Part shown: one piece after another, positions 1 to 10,087 of the stretch | Layout of the letters: every line of letters begins with the position of its first letter | Numbering within the stretch: position 1 is the first letter of the stretch | From: Nitzschia sp. pyKryTriq1 | Taxonomy: Eukaryota; Bacillariophyta; Bacillariophyceae; Bacillariales; Bacillariaceae | Direction: 5' to 3' | Assembly: GCA_956465555.1 (NCBI GenBank) | Contig: OY101119.1 | Location: forward strand, 744,001-808,000 | DNA: 64,000 nucleotides | Notes under the pieces: model-generated | What the model was told of the DNA's origin: nothing | The model's input: the letters and a program-made list of their open reading frames with translations, nothing else | Databases searched by the model: none | Program-made: the position numbers and the translations under genes

Positions 1-3000
1 AAAAGGCGTCGGAGCCTTCGAAGAAAGTGGAGGATAAGATGACGACGAAGTGGGAATTGGTGCTTTAGCTGCGGCTGGCTGCCCAAAAGGGGTAGGCGCC
101 TCGCTAGATAATGGTGGATATGCGCCGCTTGAAGATGGCGTCGCCTTTGATTCAGCAAACGCAGTAGGAGCCCTCGACGACATTGGGGGATAGGACGAGG
201 ATGAAATCTTCTCAGCAGGCTTTGTCGCAGATCCAAAGAGAGTTGGTGCCTTTTGCGCCATTGGAGGGTATGCGCTATCAGTTTGAGGCTTGGCTACCTT
301 TCTGGATTCTTTTGGAGCCGCTGCACCGAAGGGGGTTGGTGCGGTCAATGACATAGGAGGATACGAGGAAGAAGTCGAAGAATCTTTCGATTTGTTTTCT
401 GCTTTTTGGTCTGACTCTTCTTTCTTGGCGGCAGGGGCCGGTGCACGAAAAGAAAATTCACCTCCGGTGCCAGACGCAAACGTAAAACCACCCCCGGGCT
501 TCTCCTTCCCATCACTGGTTGGAGCAGGTGCACCGCCAAAGCTGAAACCGCCACCAGATGACGATGCTCCACCTCCAAAAGTAAAGCCGCTAGCAGCCTT
601 CTCATCAGGCTTGGCTGAAGACGTCGAACCTCCACCAAAGCTGAAACCACCACCTCCAATGCTGCCACTGGGGACTCCTCCAAACGAAAATCCGCCACTG
701 CCGATCGCACCAGAGCCACTCGCTCCAGAAACAGCACCGGTCTTCACCTCAGGATCGTCTTCGAAACCTGGACGGATCGTCTCGCAGGCAGGGCATTTCT
801 TCTTGTCGCCAGTATTACGGACAGAACACACTTCGCATTTCCAGCTGTCCTTGTCCACTTGAAACAAACTACCCAAATCTTGCTTCGGGGCGTCATTGTC
901 AGCCGCACCACTAGAGTTTCCGCCGCGACCCTCGTTATCCTCGTCGTCTTCGAAGTCAGACCCATCATCATCCCCGAACAGCCAGTCCATATACCAAGCG
1001 ATAAAGTCTGTCTCGTGGATCTTGTCGCCGGGTTTCTTCAACTTTTTCACGACTTTTCCAAACTCGTCCTCGCCGTATGTACTTCCCAGATTTGTAATGA
1101 GCTGTTCCATGTCGCACACATTGATGACTCGAACACCTGCTTCGGTCATGCTCAGATCACCGAAACACTTGCGGGCCTTCTTTTCTTCGTCGGCGCGTTC
1201 GGCCTTTTCGTCGCTGTCTAACGAGTCGCTATCCTCGTCGTCGCCACCCTCCGCCAGAGCTGTGTACCAATCAATGAAGGTTACCCTCGTCATTGTACCA
1301 GAGCCAGATGGATCGAGGAGTTGAATTTGAACGTCACGCTCATCCCCATAAAAGCCTTCACCGAGCTCATCGAGGAGGTCTTCAAATTTATCAGTCGGCA
1401 AGGAGCCAGCTTTGTCCTTGTCCATTTCGTCAAAGATTCGAGCGGCCTTCTTGCCCGCAGCTGTCAATTTATCAGCTACTACAGCCTTTGCCGAGGTATC
1501 TTTAGATGGTTCTAAAGGAGTAGATGATTGTGTCTTCTCTTTTTCGGGGACAGAGGTTGAAGCACCAAAGGTGAACCCAGGGGCCCTGCTCGTCGTAGAT
1601 GTTGCGGCAAAGGTAAAGCCACCCCCGGGCTTCTCCTTCCCATCACTGGTTGGAGCAGGTGCACCGCCAAAGCTGAAACCGCCACCAGATGACGATGCTC
1701 CACCTCCAAAAGTAAAGCCGCTAGCAGCCTTCTCATCAGGCTTGGCTGAAGACGTCGAACCTCCACCAAAGCTGAAACCACCACCTCCAATGCTGCCACT
1801 GGGGACTCCTCCAAACGAAAATCCGCCACTGCCGATCGCACCAGAGCCACTCGCTCCAGAAACAGCACCGGTCTTCACCTCAGGATCGTCTTCGAAACCT
1901 GGACGGATCGTCTCGCAGGCAGGGCATTTCTTCTTGTCGCCAGTATTACGGACAGAACACACTTCGCATTTCCAGCTGTCCTTGTCCACTTGAAACAAAC
2001 TACCCAAATCTTGCTTCGGGGCGTCAGCGTCGCCACGTGTGTCTTTAGCACGGGCCTCATCATAGTCCTCACTGTCTTCGAAGTCAGACCCATCATCATC
2101 CCCGAACAGCCAGTCCATATACCAAGCGATAAAGTCTGTCTCGTGGATCTTGTCGCCGGGTTTCTTCAACTTTTTCACGACTTTTCCAAACTCGTCCTCG
2201 CCGTATGTACTTCCCAGATTTGTAATGAGCTGTTCCATGTCGCACACATTGATGACTCGAACACCTGCTTCGGTCATGCTCAGATCACCGAAACACTTGC
2301 GGGCCTTCTTTTCTTCGTCGGCGCGTTCGGCCTTTTCGTCGCTGTCTAACGAGTCGCTATCCTCGTCGTCGCCACCCTCCGCCAGAGCTGTGTACCAATC
2401 AATGAAGGTTACCCTCGCCATTGTACCAGAGCTAGATGGATCGAGGAGTTGAATTTGAACGTCACGCTCATCCCCATAAAAGCCCTCACCGAGCTCATCG
2501 AGGAGGTCTTCAAATTTATCAGTCGGTAAGGAGCCAGCTTTGTCCTTGTCCATTTCGTCAAAGATTCGAGCGGCCTTCTTGCCAGCAGCTGTCAACGACG
2601 TCGCGGCAACCTCTACTATAGAAGGTGGAGGTGCCTCCGTCGATGCGGAGGAATTAGGTTCCTTGGGCGTAGTTGGAGCAGGCGTAGCGGGCGTTCCAAA
2701 GAGTGGCTTAGCCATGGATGCCACACCCGGTGTTGACTTGGCGGGACTGCCAAATGCACCAAAGGGCGACGAAGATGTTCCAGTGGTGGGAATTTCGGAC
2801 CCGAACAAACTAGATTGAGTCGAAGACTTAGATTCTTGTCCTGAGGGCGATGCTCCCGGTTTTGGAATTTGCGATGCTAACTGACTAGTAGGAGTAGTAG
2901 GGCTGACCACTTCTCCCGCAGTTTTCTCAACCTTGGTGGGTGTATTACCAAACAAAGGCTTGACTGGTATGCCACCCATGGGGCTGGTAGCGGGTTTTTC

Positions 3001-4764
3001 AAACGCATTGAATTGATTGGAAGCAAATATTCCTGTTCCCTCGTTGGAGGCTGCAAGGGCGCCAAATCCAGTCGCAGGAGCTGTAGCAGAGGAGCCAAAA
3101 GTGAAGGCACCAAACGTTGGGGCGCTGCTAGAGGCTGAATCAGCTGGTTTTGGCGCTGGTGTAGATGCGGCTGCACCAAGGGGCGATGTGACACCAAATC
3201 CGGATGACCCGGAAGATCCAAACGAAAAGGATGTTTCTGTACCTTTGCCAAAAATGAGGCCGGAAGTTGAGCCAGAACCAAAAGCAGGAGCTGCTCCAGA
3301 ACCAAAAGAAGTGCTCGCTCCAACGCCAAACGGACTTGGTGAGGGGATAGGTGCCCCAAAAGAAAAGCCACTGGACGCAGATGATCCAAACGAGAAGGCT
3401 GAAGCAGGAGCTGAAGTTGCGACAGGCGCAGGGGCGCTAGGATGTGTCTCTGGGATAGGTGTCTCGGCAACGAGGTCAGGTGGACTAGACGATGCCGACT
3501 CTACAATTTTGACTGTAGATTCTGGTAGATCTGAAGAACGTTTGCCCGTTGGGGCAACAAAGCAGCTGGGATCATTTTCGTTTTCGAACGAAAAAAGCGA
3601 GATGGAACCGTCTGTGGCCGCAAGGAGCAGTCGAAAGGCATTCGATGGTAGTTGTACCACCTCTAACCCTACAGGAAAGTAGAATTCGTCATCTTCGTCA
3701 GTGGGTGTGGTTGCAGCAGCACCTTCTTGAAACTCCACCAGTCGCCATTTGGAACCATCAAGGGCTGCGGCTCCGACGTCGGATCCAACATTGGCGGCTA
3801 CAATGACTAGATTCTGTGCCGACTTGAGGACCGACGTAAAGTAGACATGCCGTCCACTTTTCGGGACAGTGAAGAAAGGCACCACATCACCCAACTCGGC
3901 CCAATCTCCAGCCGCATAAGAGGCCGAGTCAATGCTAGTCACAAAGAGTGCTGCTTCGTGTTCGGCAGTATCGTCCTCGTCGTCTTCGTCTGGTTCCTCG
4001 TCCGAGGGTGTGACGCGACACAGACCAGCTACTAGCGTGTCCCCGGTCCAGTCCAAATGAGTACAGGTGAATCCGTCTTCGTCGCTAGGAGAGCCAAGTT
4101 GTGATATGGATTCCAGTGTGTTTGAAAAGTTGAATATTTCAATCGAGCCATCCGTCTTGCCGATAGCGAGGCGAGAGCCGCTGTCTTGAGTAGGAGTCGA
4201 GGACCAAGCAGCGCTCGTAACATTTTCAACCGAAGCTATCACTGTAGGTTTCGAAGCAGCCGCATTGTAAAGTCGAAGTGTAGTGTTGTCGACGAGAAGC
4301 AGATCATAGTCTGATGCGGAAAAGGCCAACGATCGAATGGGGCCGGATGCCGCCGCGGCATTGGATCGGTCCGACGATGGCGAGGCCGAAGTATCTGGAA
4401 CCACATGAGAATGTGCATTCGCCAAGGTCCATCGCAACGTCATTGTCGATGCCGTTGAGTCCCAACATCGAAGTGACCCGTCTATACAAGCAACTGCAAC
4501 TAGGCGACCATCGGGCGAGGCCGCCATTTGAACAGCTGTCGAGTCCAGAGGACACGAGCATACCACAGCCACGCAATCTTCCTCCACTTGCATTCGATCC
4601 AAGCTGGAGGAAGTACATCGATATGCCAGACCCGCCACCGCAGATGGTGCTGTCAACCATTGCAACCCCGACGCCGTGGGACGCACGGCTACTGACAACG
4701 GAGTGCTACCCTCCAACGGGCTTCCCTTCAATTCGATCCGCAAAAAGTCATCAAGATTGGACAT
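1..4764 (-). CDS. NUP214: Nup214/Nup159-like FG nucleoporin with duplicated EF-hand-like and RanBP2 zinc-finger modules (3'-truncated by window edge)
   Basis: One frame stays open from ATG at 4764 to the window edge, 1,588 codons without a stop, so the C-terminus is missing. Residues 1-400 look like a WD/beta-propeller (SPDGRLVAVACIDGSLRCWD, later LLLAATDGSISLFSF), as at the N-terminus of Nup214/Nup159, which docks mRNA export factors at the cytoplasmic face of the nuclear pore. Residues about 430-720 are FG repeats (SFGS, FSFG, GFGV). Two modules follow, about residues 723-1050 and 1099-1427. Each holds two EF-hand-like helix pairs (FDEMDKDKAGSLPTDKF, LLDPSGSGTMTRVTFIDWY), an acidic linker, a RanBP2-type finger (WKCEVC, 10 residues, CPAC) and glycine-rich FG repeats. 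The visible tail repeats YPPxS...APTPFG. EF-loop positions 12 are K or T rather than E, so calcium binding is uncertain. Nucleoporin is firm; orthology to Nup214 rests on the propeller plus FG order. Confidence 0.82.
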   Translation of the reverse strand, partial: MSNLDDFLRIELKGSPLEGSTPLSVAVRPTASGLQWLTAPSAVAGLAYRCTSSSLDRMQVEEDCVAVVCSCPLDSTAVQMAASPDGRLVAVACIDGSLRCWDSTASTMTLRWTLANAHSHVVPDTSASPSSDRSNAAAASGPIRSLAFSASDYDLLLVDNTTLRLYNAAASKPTVIASVENVTSAAWSSTPTQDSGSRLAIGKTDGSIEIFNFSNTLESISQLGSPSDEDGFTCTHLDWTGDTLVAGLCRVTPSDEEPDEDDEDDTAEHEAALFVTSIDSASYAAGDWAELGDVVPFFTVPKSGRHVYFTSVLKSAQNLVIVAANVGSDVGAAALDGSKWRLVEFQEGAAATTPTDEDDEFYFPVGLEVVQLPSNAFRLLLAATDGSISLFSFENENDPSCFVAPTGKRSSDLPESTVKIVESASSSPPDLVAETPIPETHPSAPAPVATSAPASAFSFGSSASSGFSFGAPIPSPSPFGVGASTSFGSGAAPAFGSGSTSGLIFGKGTETSFSFGSSGSSGFGVTSPLGAAASTPAPKPADSASSSAPTFGAFTFGSSATAPATGFGALAASNEGTGIFASNQFNAFEKPATSPMGGIPVKPLFGNTPTKVEKTAGEVVSPTTPTSQLASQIPKPGASPSGQESKSSTQSSLFGSEIPTTGTSSSPFGAFGSPAKSTPGVASMAKPLFGTPATPAPTTPKEPNSSASTEAPPPSIVEVAATSLTAAGKKAARIFDEMDKDKAGSLPTDKFEDLLDELGEGFYGDERDVQIQLLDPSSSGTMARVTFIDWYTALAEGGDDEDSDSLDSDEKAERADEEKKARKCFGDLSMTEAGVRVINVCDMEQLITNLGSTYGEDEFGKVVKKLKKPGDKIHETDFIAWYMDWLFGDDDGSDFEDSEDYDEARAKDTRGDADAPKQDLGSLFQVDKDSWKCEVCSVRNTGDKKKCPACETIRPGFEDDPEVKTGAVSGASGSGAIGSGGFSFGGVPSGSIGGGGFSFGGGSTSSAKPDEKAASGFTFGGGASSSGGGFSFGGAPAPTSDGKEKPGGGFTFAATSTTSRAPGFTFGASTSVPEKEKTQSSTPLEPSKDTSAKAVVADKLTAAGKKAARIFDEMDKDKAGSLPTDKFEDLLDELGEGFYGDERDVQIQLLDPSGSGTMTRVTFIDWYTALAEGGDDEDSDSLDSDEKAERADEEKKARKCFGDLSMTEAGVRVINVCDMEQLITNLGSTYGEDEFGKVVKKLKKPGDKIHETDFIAWYMDWLFGDDDGSDFEDDEDNEGRGGNSSGAADNDAPKQDLGSLFQVDKDSWKCEVCSVRNTGDKKKCPACETIRPGFEDDPEVKTGAVSGASGSGAIGSGGFSFGGVPSGSIGGGGFSFGGGSTSSAKPDEKAASGFTFGGGASSSGGGFSFGGAPAPTSDGKEKPGGGFTFASGTGGEFSFRAPAPAAKKEESDQKAENKSKDSSTSSSYPPMSLTAPTPFGAAAPKESRKVAKPQTDSAYPPMAQKAPTLFGSATKPAEKISSSSYPPMSSRAPTAFAESKATPSSSGAYPPLSSEAPTPFGQPAAAKAPIPTSSSSYPPLSSKAPTPF
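482..1467. repeat. Nucleoporin internal module, copy A
   Basis: In-frame segment of about 986 bp nearly identical to 1613-2595 at an offset of 1,131 then 1,128 bases. It encodes EF-hand-like helices, an acidic linker, a RanBP2-type zinc finger and FG repeats. Outside the linker (about 890-950) only about five substitutions were seen by eye. Confidence 0.9.
1613..2595. repeat. Nucleoporin internal module, copy B
   Basis: Partner of 482-1467. It comes first in protein order because the gene is on the minus strand. The linker between EF-like helices and zinc finger differs in sequence and by one codon, while the flanks are almost identical. This suggests recent duplication or continuing conversion, or a mis-assembled repeat. 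Confidence 0.9.
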
Positions 4765-5558
4765 GCCTAGGGAGATATGGAGAGGTCGCAGGGCACCCAC
4801 TGTAATTGAAATGTCCTCGGGGAATCTTGTCCCACAACGTGCCTCTTGTTTTGTTGCACAGAGAAGGACTGAATGTTGCACGTTGATGATGATGGCAATG
4901 GGATTTTGGTTTGGTATTTTGAAGGGCTCTCGCACGCGGGTTTGCCCCGACCGCAGGCGTTTTGCTCGTGCAGCAAGTTGCTGCGCTGTTCAAATAATAT
5001 CATACAACGGACAGACGCGAGTCCCTTTACATGCGAGATCCGTGAATGAACAAGTGAAGTCTATTCCATCAACGAACACTACAGACACTTATCCATCACC
5101 ACTTGCCACCAACTACTTTCAACAAAGATCCAAGCGTAGACCGCTGTCGAAACTGTACTGGATCAATACATTTGGAGATGCGAACGAGCATCAAAATAGA
5201 GCTAACACACCCTGACACAGGGATTCCCCCCACCGACGAATCTGATTCCGTACAAATGGACGGACCAAAAGGCTGCCTTTCCGCTACGGTGTACGCACGC
5301 CCAGATTGATTCGAATAAAAATTGACTCTTCGACCAATTCGACCAAAAATTCCCAGGACCCATGTACTGAGTACGTCCTCGTACGTTGTAAGGTACCCGT
5401 ACTAATGTGTCACTAGTTGTGCTGTAGCTCTATTAGTAGATGAGAGAGTTTCTGCTTGACATTCACTACAAGTGCACGAGTAGACAACAAAACGGAATTG
5501 TGACTTCTTTGGTATCGTGGCAATCTGTGGCAATCAAGAACTTTCCAGCCTCGTTGAC
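4765..5558. other. Intergenic: nucleoporin upstream region and ATP11 3' flank
   Basis: No gene seen. It holds the likely promoter of the minus-strand nucleoporin and the 3' flank of ATP11. A segment at 5032-5075 is repeated at 23983-24026. The stretch 5330-5410 carries GTAC-rich sequence typical of gene-free DNA in this window. Confidence 0.6.
5032..5075. repeat. Dispersed 44-bp repeat, copy 1
   Basis: Reads tgcgagatcc, then gtgaatgaacaagtgaag, then tctattccatcaacga. The same string with about three changes occurs at 23983-24026, 19 kb away. Both copies are intergenic. No coding potential is apparent. Confidence 0.7.
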
Positions 5559-6358
5559 CTAGCTCTCCACATCCTCCGCTTCCTTCCCATCTCTCCACTT
5601 TTTGTTTTGTCGCGCAATGAAATCGTCCAAATCAAATGTTTCCGGCTTTTTATTAAAGGCATTCACCACCATGTACTCCTCGTCGTTCTTGTATCCATCC
5701 AACATGCTTTGAACAATTTTCAGTCCCTCATCGTCGGCAATACCCTTATTCAAAACGTCGGCTCGGACCAAAGTGATATCCTTAGATTCGGTGTAGTCAT
5801 CAAAGACACTAAAGGTCAATAACGGTTGAGCACGGGAAGGATCCATTTTGAAATCTTCAAGATAGGCCATGAGAAAGTGAGATGGTGCTTGGAATTGAGA
5901 AATTAACATAAAGTATCCGTCATCTCGAAATACAGGCTGCAAAAAGAATGGGCTATTTGACACAAATAATATTGTGAGTGGATAGTTGTACAATCACACT
6001 TTTACTCTCTCCTCGCCGACTCGCTCACCTCGAGGCGGCACGTTTCAGCACATCTTTGGCCTCCGATCCTTTCAAAACTAGCCCATGTACATTCTCCTGC
6101 AAAAAGCCAACGTCAGCATTACATGTTGCGGAAAAATCACATGGTATATTCATATCTACTCACTTTGTTTTCGTGGTACGTGAACCAAATATCTGCAACT
6201 TCCGTCGCAGACTTGTCTTGGACGAGTTCCTTTTTGATAATGTCCTCCAAGGTCTTGGGACCCACAAAGCTGAAGCTAAACAGTCGTTCGGTACCTGCTA
6301 CGATGGGGCGCTGGAGCTGTCGTTTACATGCAAGGCTGACGAATCGATTGGCAAGCAT
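5559..6358 (-). CDS. ATP11: ATP11-type F1-ATPase assembly chaperone, mitochondrial
   Basis: Three exons (6358-6164, 6096-6029, 5952-5559) join in phase to 218 residues. The protein matches the ATP11/ATPAF1 family, which binds F1 beta subunits during assembly of mitochondrial ATP synthase. Visible landmarks are LEDIIKKELVQDKSATEVAD, IWFTYHENK then ENVHGLVLKGSEAKDVLKRA, PVFRDDGYFMLISQFQ, HFLMAYLEDFKMDP and QPLLTFSVFDDY. The basic N-terminus (MLANRFVSLACKRQLQR) suits mitochondrial import. Introns are 67 and 76 bp. The second intron's acceptor is the TAG before CCCATTC; using the nearer CAG would break the frame. Identification rests on many family-typical strings in the right order. Confidence 0.93.
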
Positions 6359-6779
6359 AGTTGTTGGTAGTAGATATGTGTATGTTGTCTGGATGCTTGT
6401 GGGTTGTGGGTCCCGGTGTGACCATGGAAAGTATTGTGGATGGTGAATGAATCATCGTCGCCGCTGGCGACAACGAAGATCGAAGATGAATAAATTTTTT
6501 TTACGTAGAGCGAGGGCGGCATTTTATTGAGATCATGATGTGCATGCTAGCTGTCGTCGTTATTGACTTGATTGACTCGGTCCCATGAATCGGATAAGTC
6601 GGATTAATCAGCACGCCCGTCGGTCGCGCCGAACCCGTGAATGAAGAATCATCAATCGAAGATACATAGATACAACGGCTTTCGCAAAACTAAACCACAA
6701 GAAGATGCACTACTTTTTAAAGTTGAAAAGTGTAGATACTCCAAGCATTTGACGTCTGCTGCTAGTAAAGGTTTGATCA
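6359..6779. other. Intergenic between ATP11 and PCF11
   Basis: About 420 bp with no gene seen. It contains the ATP11 promoter and leader and the PCF11 3' flank, both genes being on the minus strand. Confidence 0.5.
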
Positions 6780-8775
6780 TTACTGAAGAGAGTCCTGTAG
6801 AGTTTGGTCTGCTGTTAAAATCTCCGGAGAACCAAGCGCTCGCCAACAAGTTACATGTACCAACACATCTTCTGTCTCCTTCGCTGCCGCCTCGTCATTA
6901 AGAACCTCAATCTCACGACAGTTACTATACATGTAAATTCCATCATCATTGTCGAAAAACATTTTGAAGTTAATCCCACAGATGACGCAACGATCCCTAG
7001 ATTCGTCTGCTGGCATGGTGAAGGTGGAAGGATCGGCGTCTCCGTCCGATGCGCCAACGCCAGATGCATCGGTTGTTTCGTCGGCCGTATTGGTTTCTTC
7101 ATTTTCCTTCAGCTCTCCACTCCACACTGAATCAGAAACGTACCATCCTCGCTCTTCTGTTCTTGCCATTGTCTTTTCGAGTTGACTAGAAAAGGGAAAG
7201 GAGTGAGCGGAGAATCGAAAACAAGCAAATACACCAAAAGTGCTGTCAATCTTTGACGATGCTGCTGACTTACTTCTTCTTGAACAGTGAATCCAAATGG
7301 TTTGATAGCTCTAGCTGAGAAGCAAAGCGCTTACCATCTGTGGAGCTCACGAAAGGTAAACCAATTTCATAAAGCAGGCCGATAACAGCCATATTTTTCT
7401 TCTTGAGCCCGTCGCTTGTAAATAAACTCTTGTCGATAGCGAAGAAACCTCTAGCCCCTGGACCAGATGTCTTTCTCTTATTTCCAGACGCTCCTGATAA
7501 AGCGGACGAACTTGCTTTCTTTTCGTCGTCTCGTATCCGTTCCAATGCGTTGGTCAAGAGACTTGCCATCGCCCCAGCGGCACCCAACGTATTTGTCATA
7601 TCGATAGCTTCTTTCTGTGTGTACGTCTCGTCTGACTTGGATACATCCATGACTACGTGACGAAGCGCTGCTATCATGTCATGCGACTCTTTCATGTAAT
7701 CAATTTTCACCTTTCCCCATGCCAAACTTCGCTCGATACTTTCCGGTGTTCTCGTGTCTACCAGGAACGCAAGTTTCTCCTCTGTCGAACTTGCCGCCTT
7801 GCTCGGACTACCAATCACTGCAGAGCCCCCGTGTCGCAAAGAATCTTCGGCAGTCCGTTTGATTTTAACCAACAAGTCGGGATCAATACTAGCAACGCGT
7901 TCCAGCGATACCTTTTCTAGCTCATCCTCGACATCGCTTTGTAGGTCGTCCAGTATTGTTTGCATAGCCTGTCGCAGCTTCGGCATGAGCAAGAGCCTGC
8001 CATCCTTCTGTAAAAGTCGCGCACAAGATCATGGGTAAAGAGTTTGAGTCATATCGCACATTATTTGATAATTGAAAGTCTAATATGACGTGACGTACCC
8101 CGTAAACTATGCCGGCCGTTTCTAGCTTCGGATCTGTATGTTGACCAGAAGACTCTGCCACTGCCGTGAAGGAGGCACCCATCTTCTTCCAACTAGCCTC
8201 GGAAAATACCCCTGCATTCTTCCAAAGATTATAGACTTTCTTCAGCTTAGCTCTCTTTTCCTCGGTCAACGACTGGTAGACCACTGGTAACCAGCTGCTA
8301 GCATCTGCCTCAATGACGGGAACGTACATTCCCTTGACATTTTTGAGAATGGAATCGACGACGTAGACGAGTGGTAACTTTCGGTCTCCGGGAACCTTGG
8401 GGGATATCAGAAGCTCCCGGATCACATTGTAAATTGCCGCTGCGTTTTGTCTGGATTCTGCATGGTCGTCTGCAACCATGGATAAACTGTTGATTTTGAC
8501 CTTGTCCTGGTAGAAGAAGAAAGAAAATGAATAGAAGAGGACCCATCAAGTATCTATAAAGTCAGGAGAAAGATCACAACGAGAAAGTGCACCGCATTCT
8601 CTTTTCATGAATGAATGAAAGGTTCTTGCTTACGTACCGGAAACGTCCCTAAGTTTTCTACCATTTCTCGGTATTCGTCTAATTGTTCATCATCAATGAG
8701 GTCATCCTCGTCTTCGTCCATGTCAACGTCGACAGGATCCGCGCGGTCTCCATTTACAGGGCTCTTCGCACTCAT
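6780..8775 (-). CDS. PCF11: PCF11-like pre-mRNA cleavage factor (CID plus C-terminal zinc finger)
   Basis: Four exons (8775-8638, 8506-8099, 8007-7274, 7185-6780) give 561 residues. An acidic start (DMDEDEDDLIDDEQ) is followed by a CTD-interacting domain at about 45-150 (IYNVIRELLISPKVPGDRKL, LPLVYVVDSILKNVKG, YNLWKNAGVFSEASWKKM), which in this family binds phosphorylated RNA polymerase II tail. The last exon carries the GWYVSDSVW motif and a CxxC...C...HxxC finger (RCVICGINFKMFFDNDDGIY, then VLVHVTCWRAL), the C-terminal arrangement of Pcf11 proteins that contact other cleavage factors. The exon 3/4 join (AA + T) avoids an in-frame TAA at 7270 and links the two halves. It acts in mRNA 3' end formation and transcription termination. 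Confidence 0.88.
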
Positions 8776-9589
8776 TGTCGACGTAGATTCTATGGTCGTC
8801 GCAATCGGACACGGCAGAAATATCTAGCTGGTACTTGTGGTGACGGAGGAAGAACAGCATTTGCTGTTGATCTTTTATGACGTTATGGTGGAGCCTACTA
8901 GGTGGGAGCTGAGCGGCGCCGATGATGATTTCCCATCTCGGCGCCATCGTCGCTACTCGTAGCTGCACGAGACACAATTCATCATCGGTCGTCCGATCCA
9001 TCGGATCGCATCCATAAGGAAGGAATCTGGAATTTCAAAGAGGTGCGAACCCGTCGTTGACTTTTCTGAGGACCGCTGACGGGCAGGCGTCGGAGGCAAT
9101 CAATTTTGGCCGCACGATCTGTGCGCCTGCCCGTGGCCGGTGTGGCTGGCACCGACCATTCTTTCAACAACGCTCGACGCGAGCTTGGAGGAGTGAGAAG
9201 ACGAGCATCAACAATCGACCGACCTCAACCAGCATTTTCAAGAGCAGGTGAGCACCATGATGGGACCTTGGGATGTGGAAAATTTTGGCTTTCAGCGTCG
9301 TGTTATGATTCATGGTTGTGTGTTAGTCTGCGGCAAAAACGGATTGAATTGCTTTTTTTGGTGTCGAAGAATTGCTGCCAAGGGCGTCAAGCCGCTCACC
9401 GCTTTACTTGGAACGCGAGATCCGTTTTTTGGCACGCTGTGCGGGGCGCGCGCTTTTTCCTTTCCACACGACGCGAAAATCAAGTCTCACACTCGGTGTC
9501 CTGCTCCTGTCATTTCGTATCTCTTGCTGCAGTCGTCTGTTCTTAGTCTCTTCTTTGTAGTACCTATAGGGTAAAATAGCACATTCAAA
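8776..9589. promoter_or_regulatory. Divergent promoter region of PCF11 and NAC beta
   Basis: 814 bp between two start codons on opposite strands. CAG/GTGAGC at 9247/9248 with acceptors at 9561 or 9570 (TTTGTAG, CTATAG) could be an intron in the NAC beta leader. No other gene is seen. Confidence 0.5.
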
Positions 9590-10087
9590 ATGGGTGATGA
9601 AATGGCAGAAGCGCGAGCGAAAATGATCGCCAAGCGATTTGGAGGGGCTGCTTCAACTTCGACTGGAGGGAAGGGGTCTATGCGCAGAAAGAAAAAGGTT
9701 GCTTCTCGAAGTGCTTCTGCTCAATCAGATGCCAAGCTCAGCACGACGCTGAAGAAGCTTGGAGCCACCAACATTCCTGGAATCGAAGAGGTTAACCTGT
9801 TCAAGGATGACGGAAAGGTGATCCATTTTGTCAACCCCAAGGTTCAAGCTTCGATTGCTGCCAACACGTACATCATTTCGGGCCCATCCGAGACGAAGCC
9901 TCTGCAAGAGCTTCTACCCTCGATTGTGTCGCAGTTGGGCATGGATAACTTGTCGCAACTTCAAAGCATGGCCGCACAAGCCGGTGCCGCTGGAGCCGCT
10001 GCTGCCGCCCCTGCCGATGACGACGATGATGATGATGTCCCAGACCTTGTCGAAGGAAACTTTGAGGAAGTTTCTGAGCAATCCTAA
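9590..10087 (+). CDS. BTF3: Nascent polypeptide-associated complex subunit beta (BTF3 family)
   Basis: Intronless coding frame of 165 residues. The N-terminus is basic ([15 protein letters not shown]), the ribosome-contacting motif of NAC beta. The NAC domain follows at about 45-110 ([48 protein letters not shown]), and the tail is Ala-rich then acidic ([20 protein letters not shown]). NAC beta pairs with NAC alpha at the ribosome exit tunnel and shields nascent chains from mistargeting. Length and order match the family. The ATG sits in a CAAAATGGG context, and an intron is possible in the 5' leader. Confidence 0.96.
   Translation: MGDEMAEARAKMIAKRFGGAASTSTGGKGSMRRKKKVASRSASAQSDAKLSTTLKKLGATNIPGIEEVNLFKDDGKVIHFVNPKVQASIAANTYIISGPSETKPLQELLPSIVSQLGMDNLSQLQSMAAQAGAAGAAAAAPADDDDDDDVPDLVEGNFEEVSEQS

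Noticed and set aside
345-737. Open frames inside the nucleoporin repeats on other frames and the plus strand (290-862, 859-1324, 1412-1993)
   Set aside because: They are shadows of Gly/Pro-rich FG-coding sequence. The single 1,588-codon minus frame explains the region, and the duplicated shadow frames simply mirror the module duplication.
4676-5215. Plus-strand frame of 179 codons over the nucleoporin start
   Set aside because: Overlaps the conserved propeller-coding strand, shows no motif and runs into AT-rich intergenic DNA.
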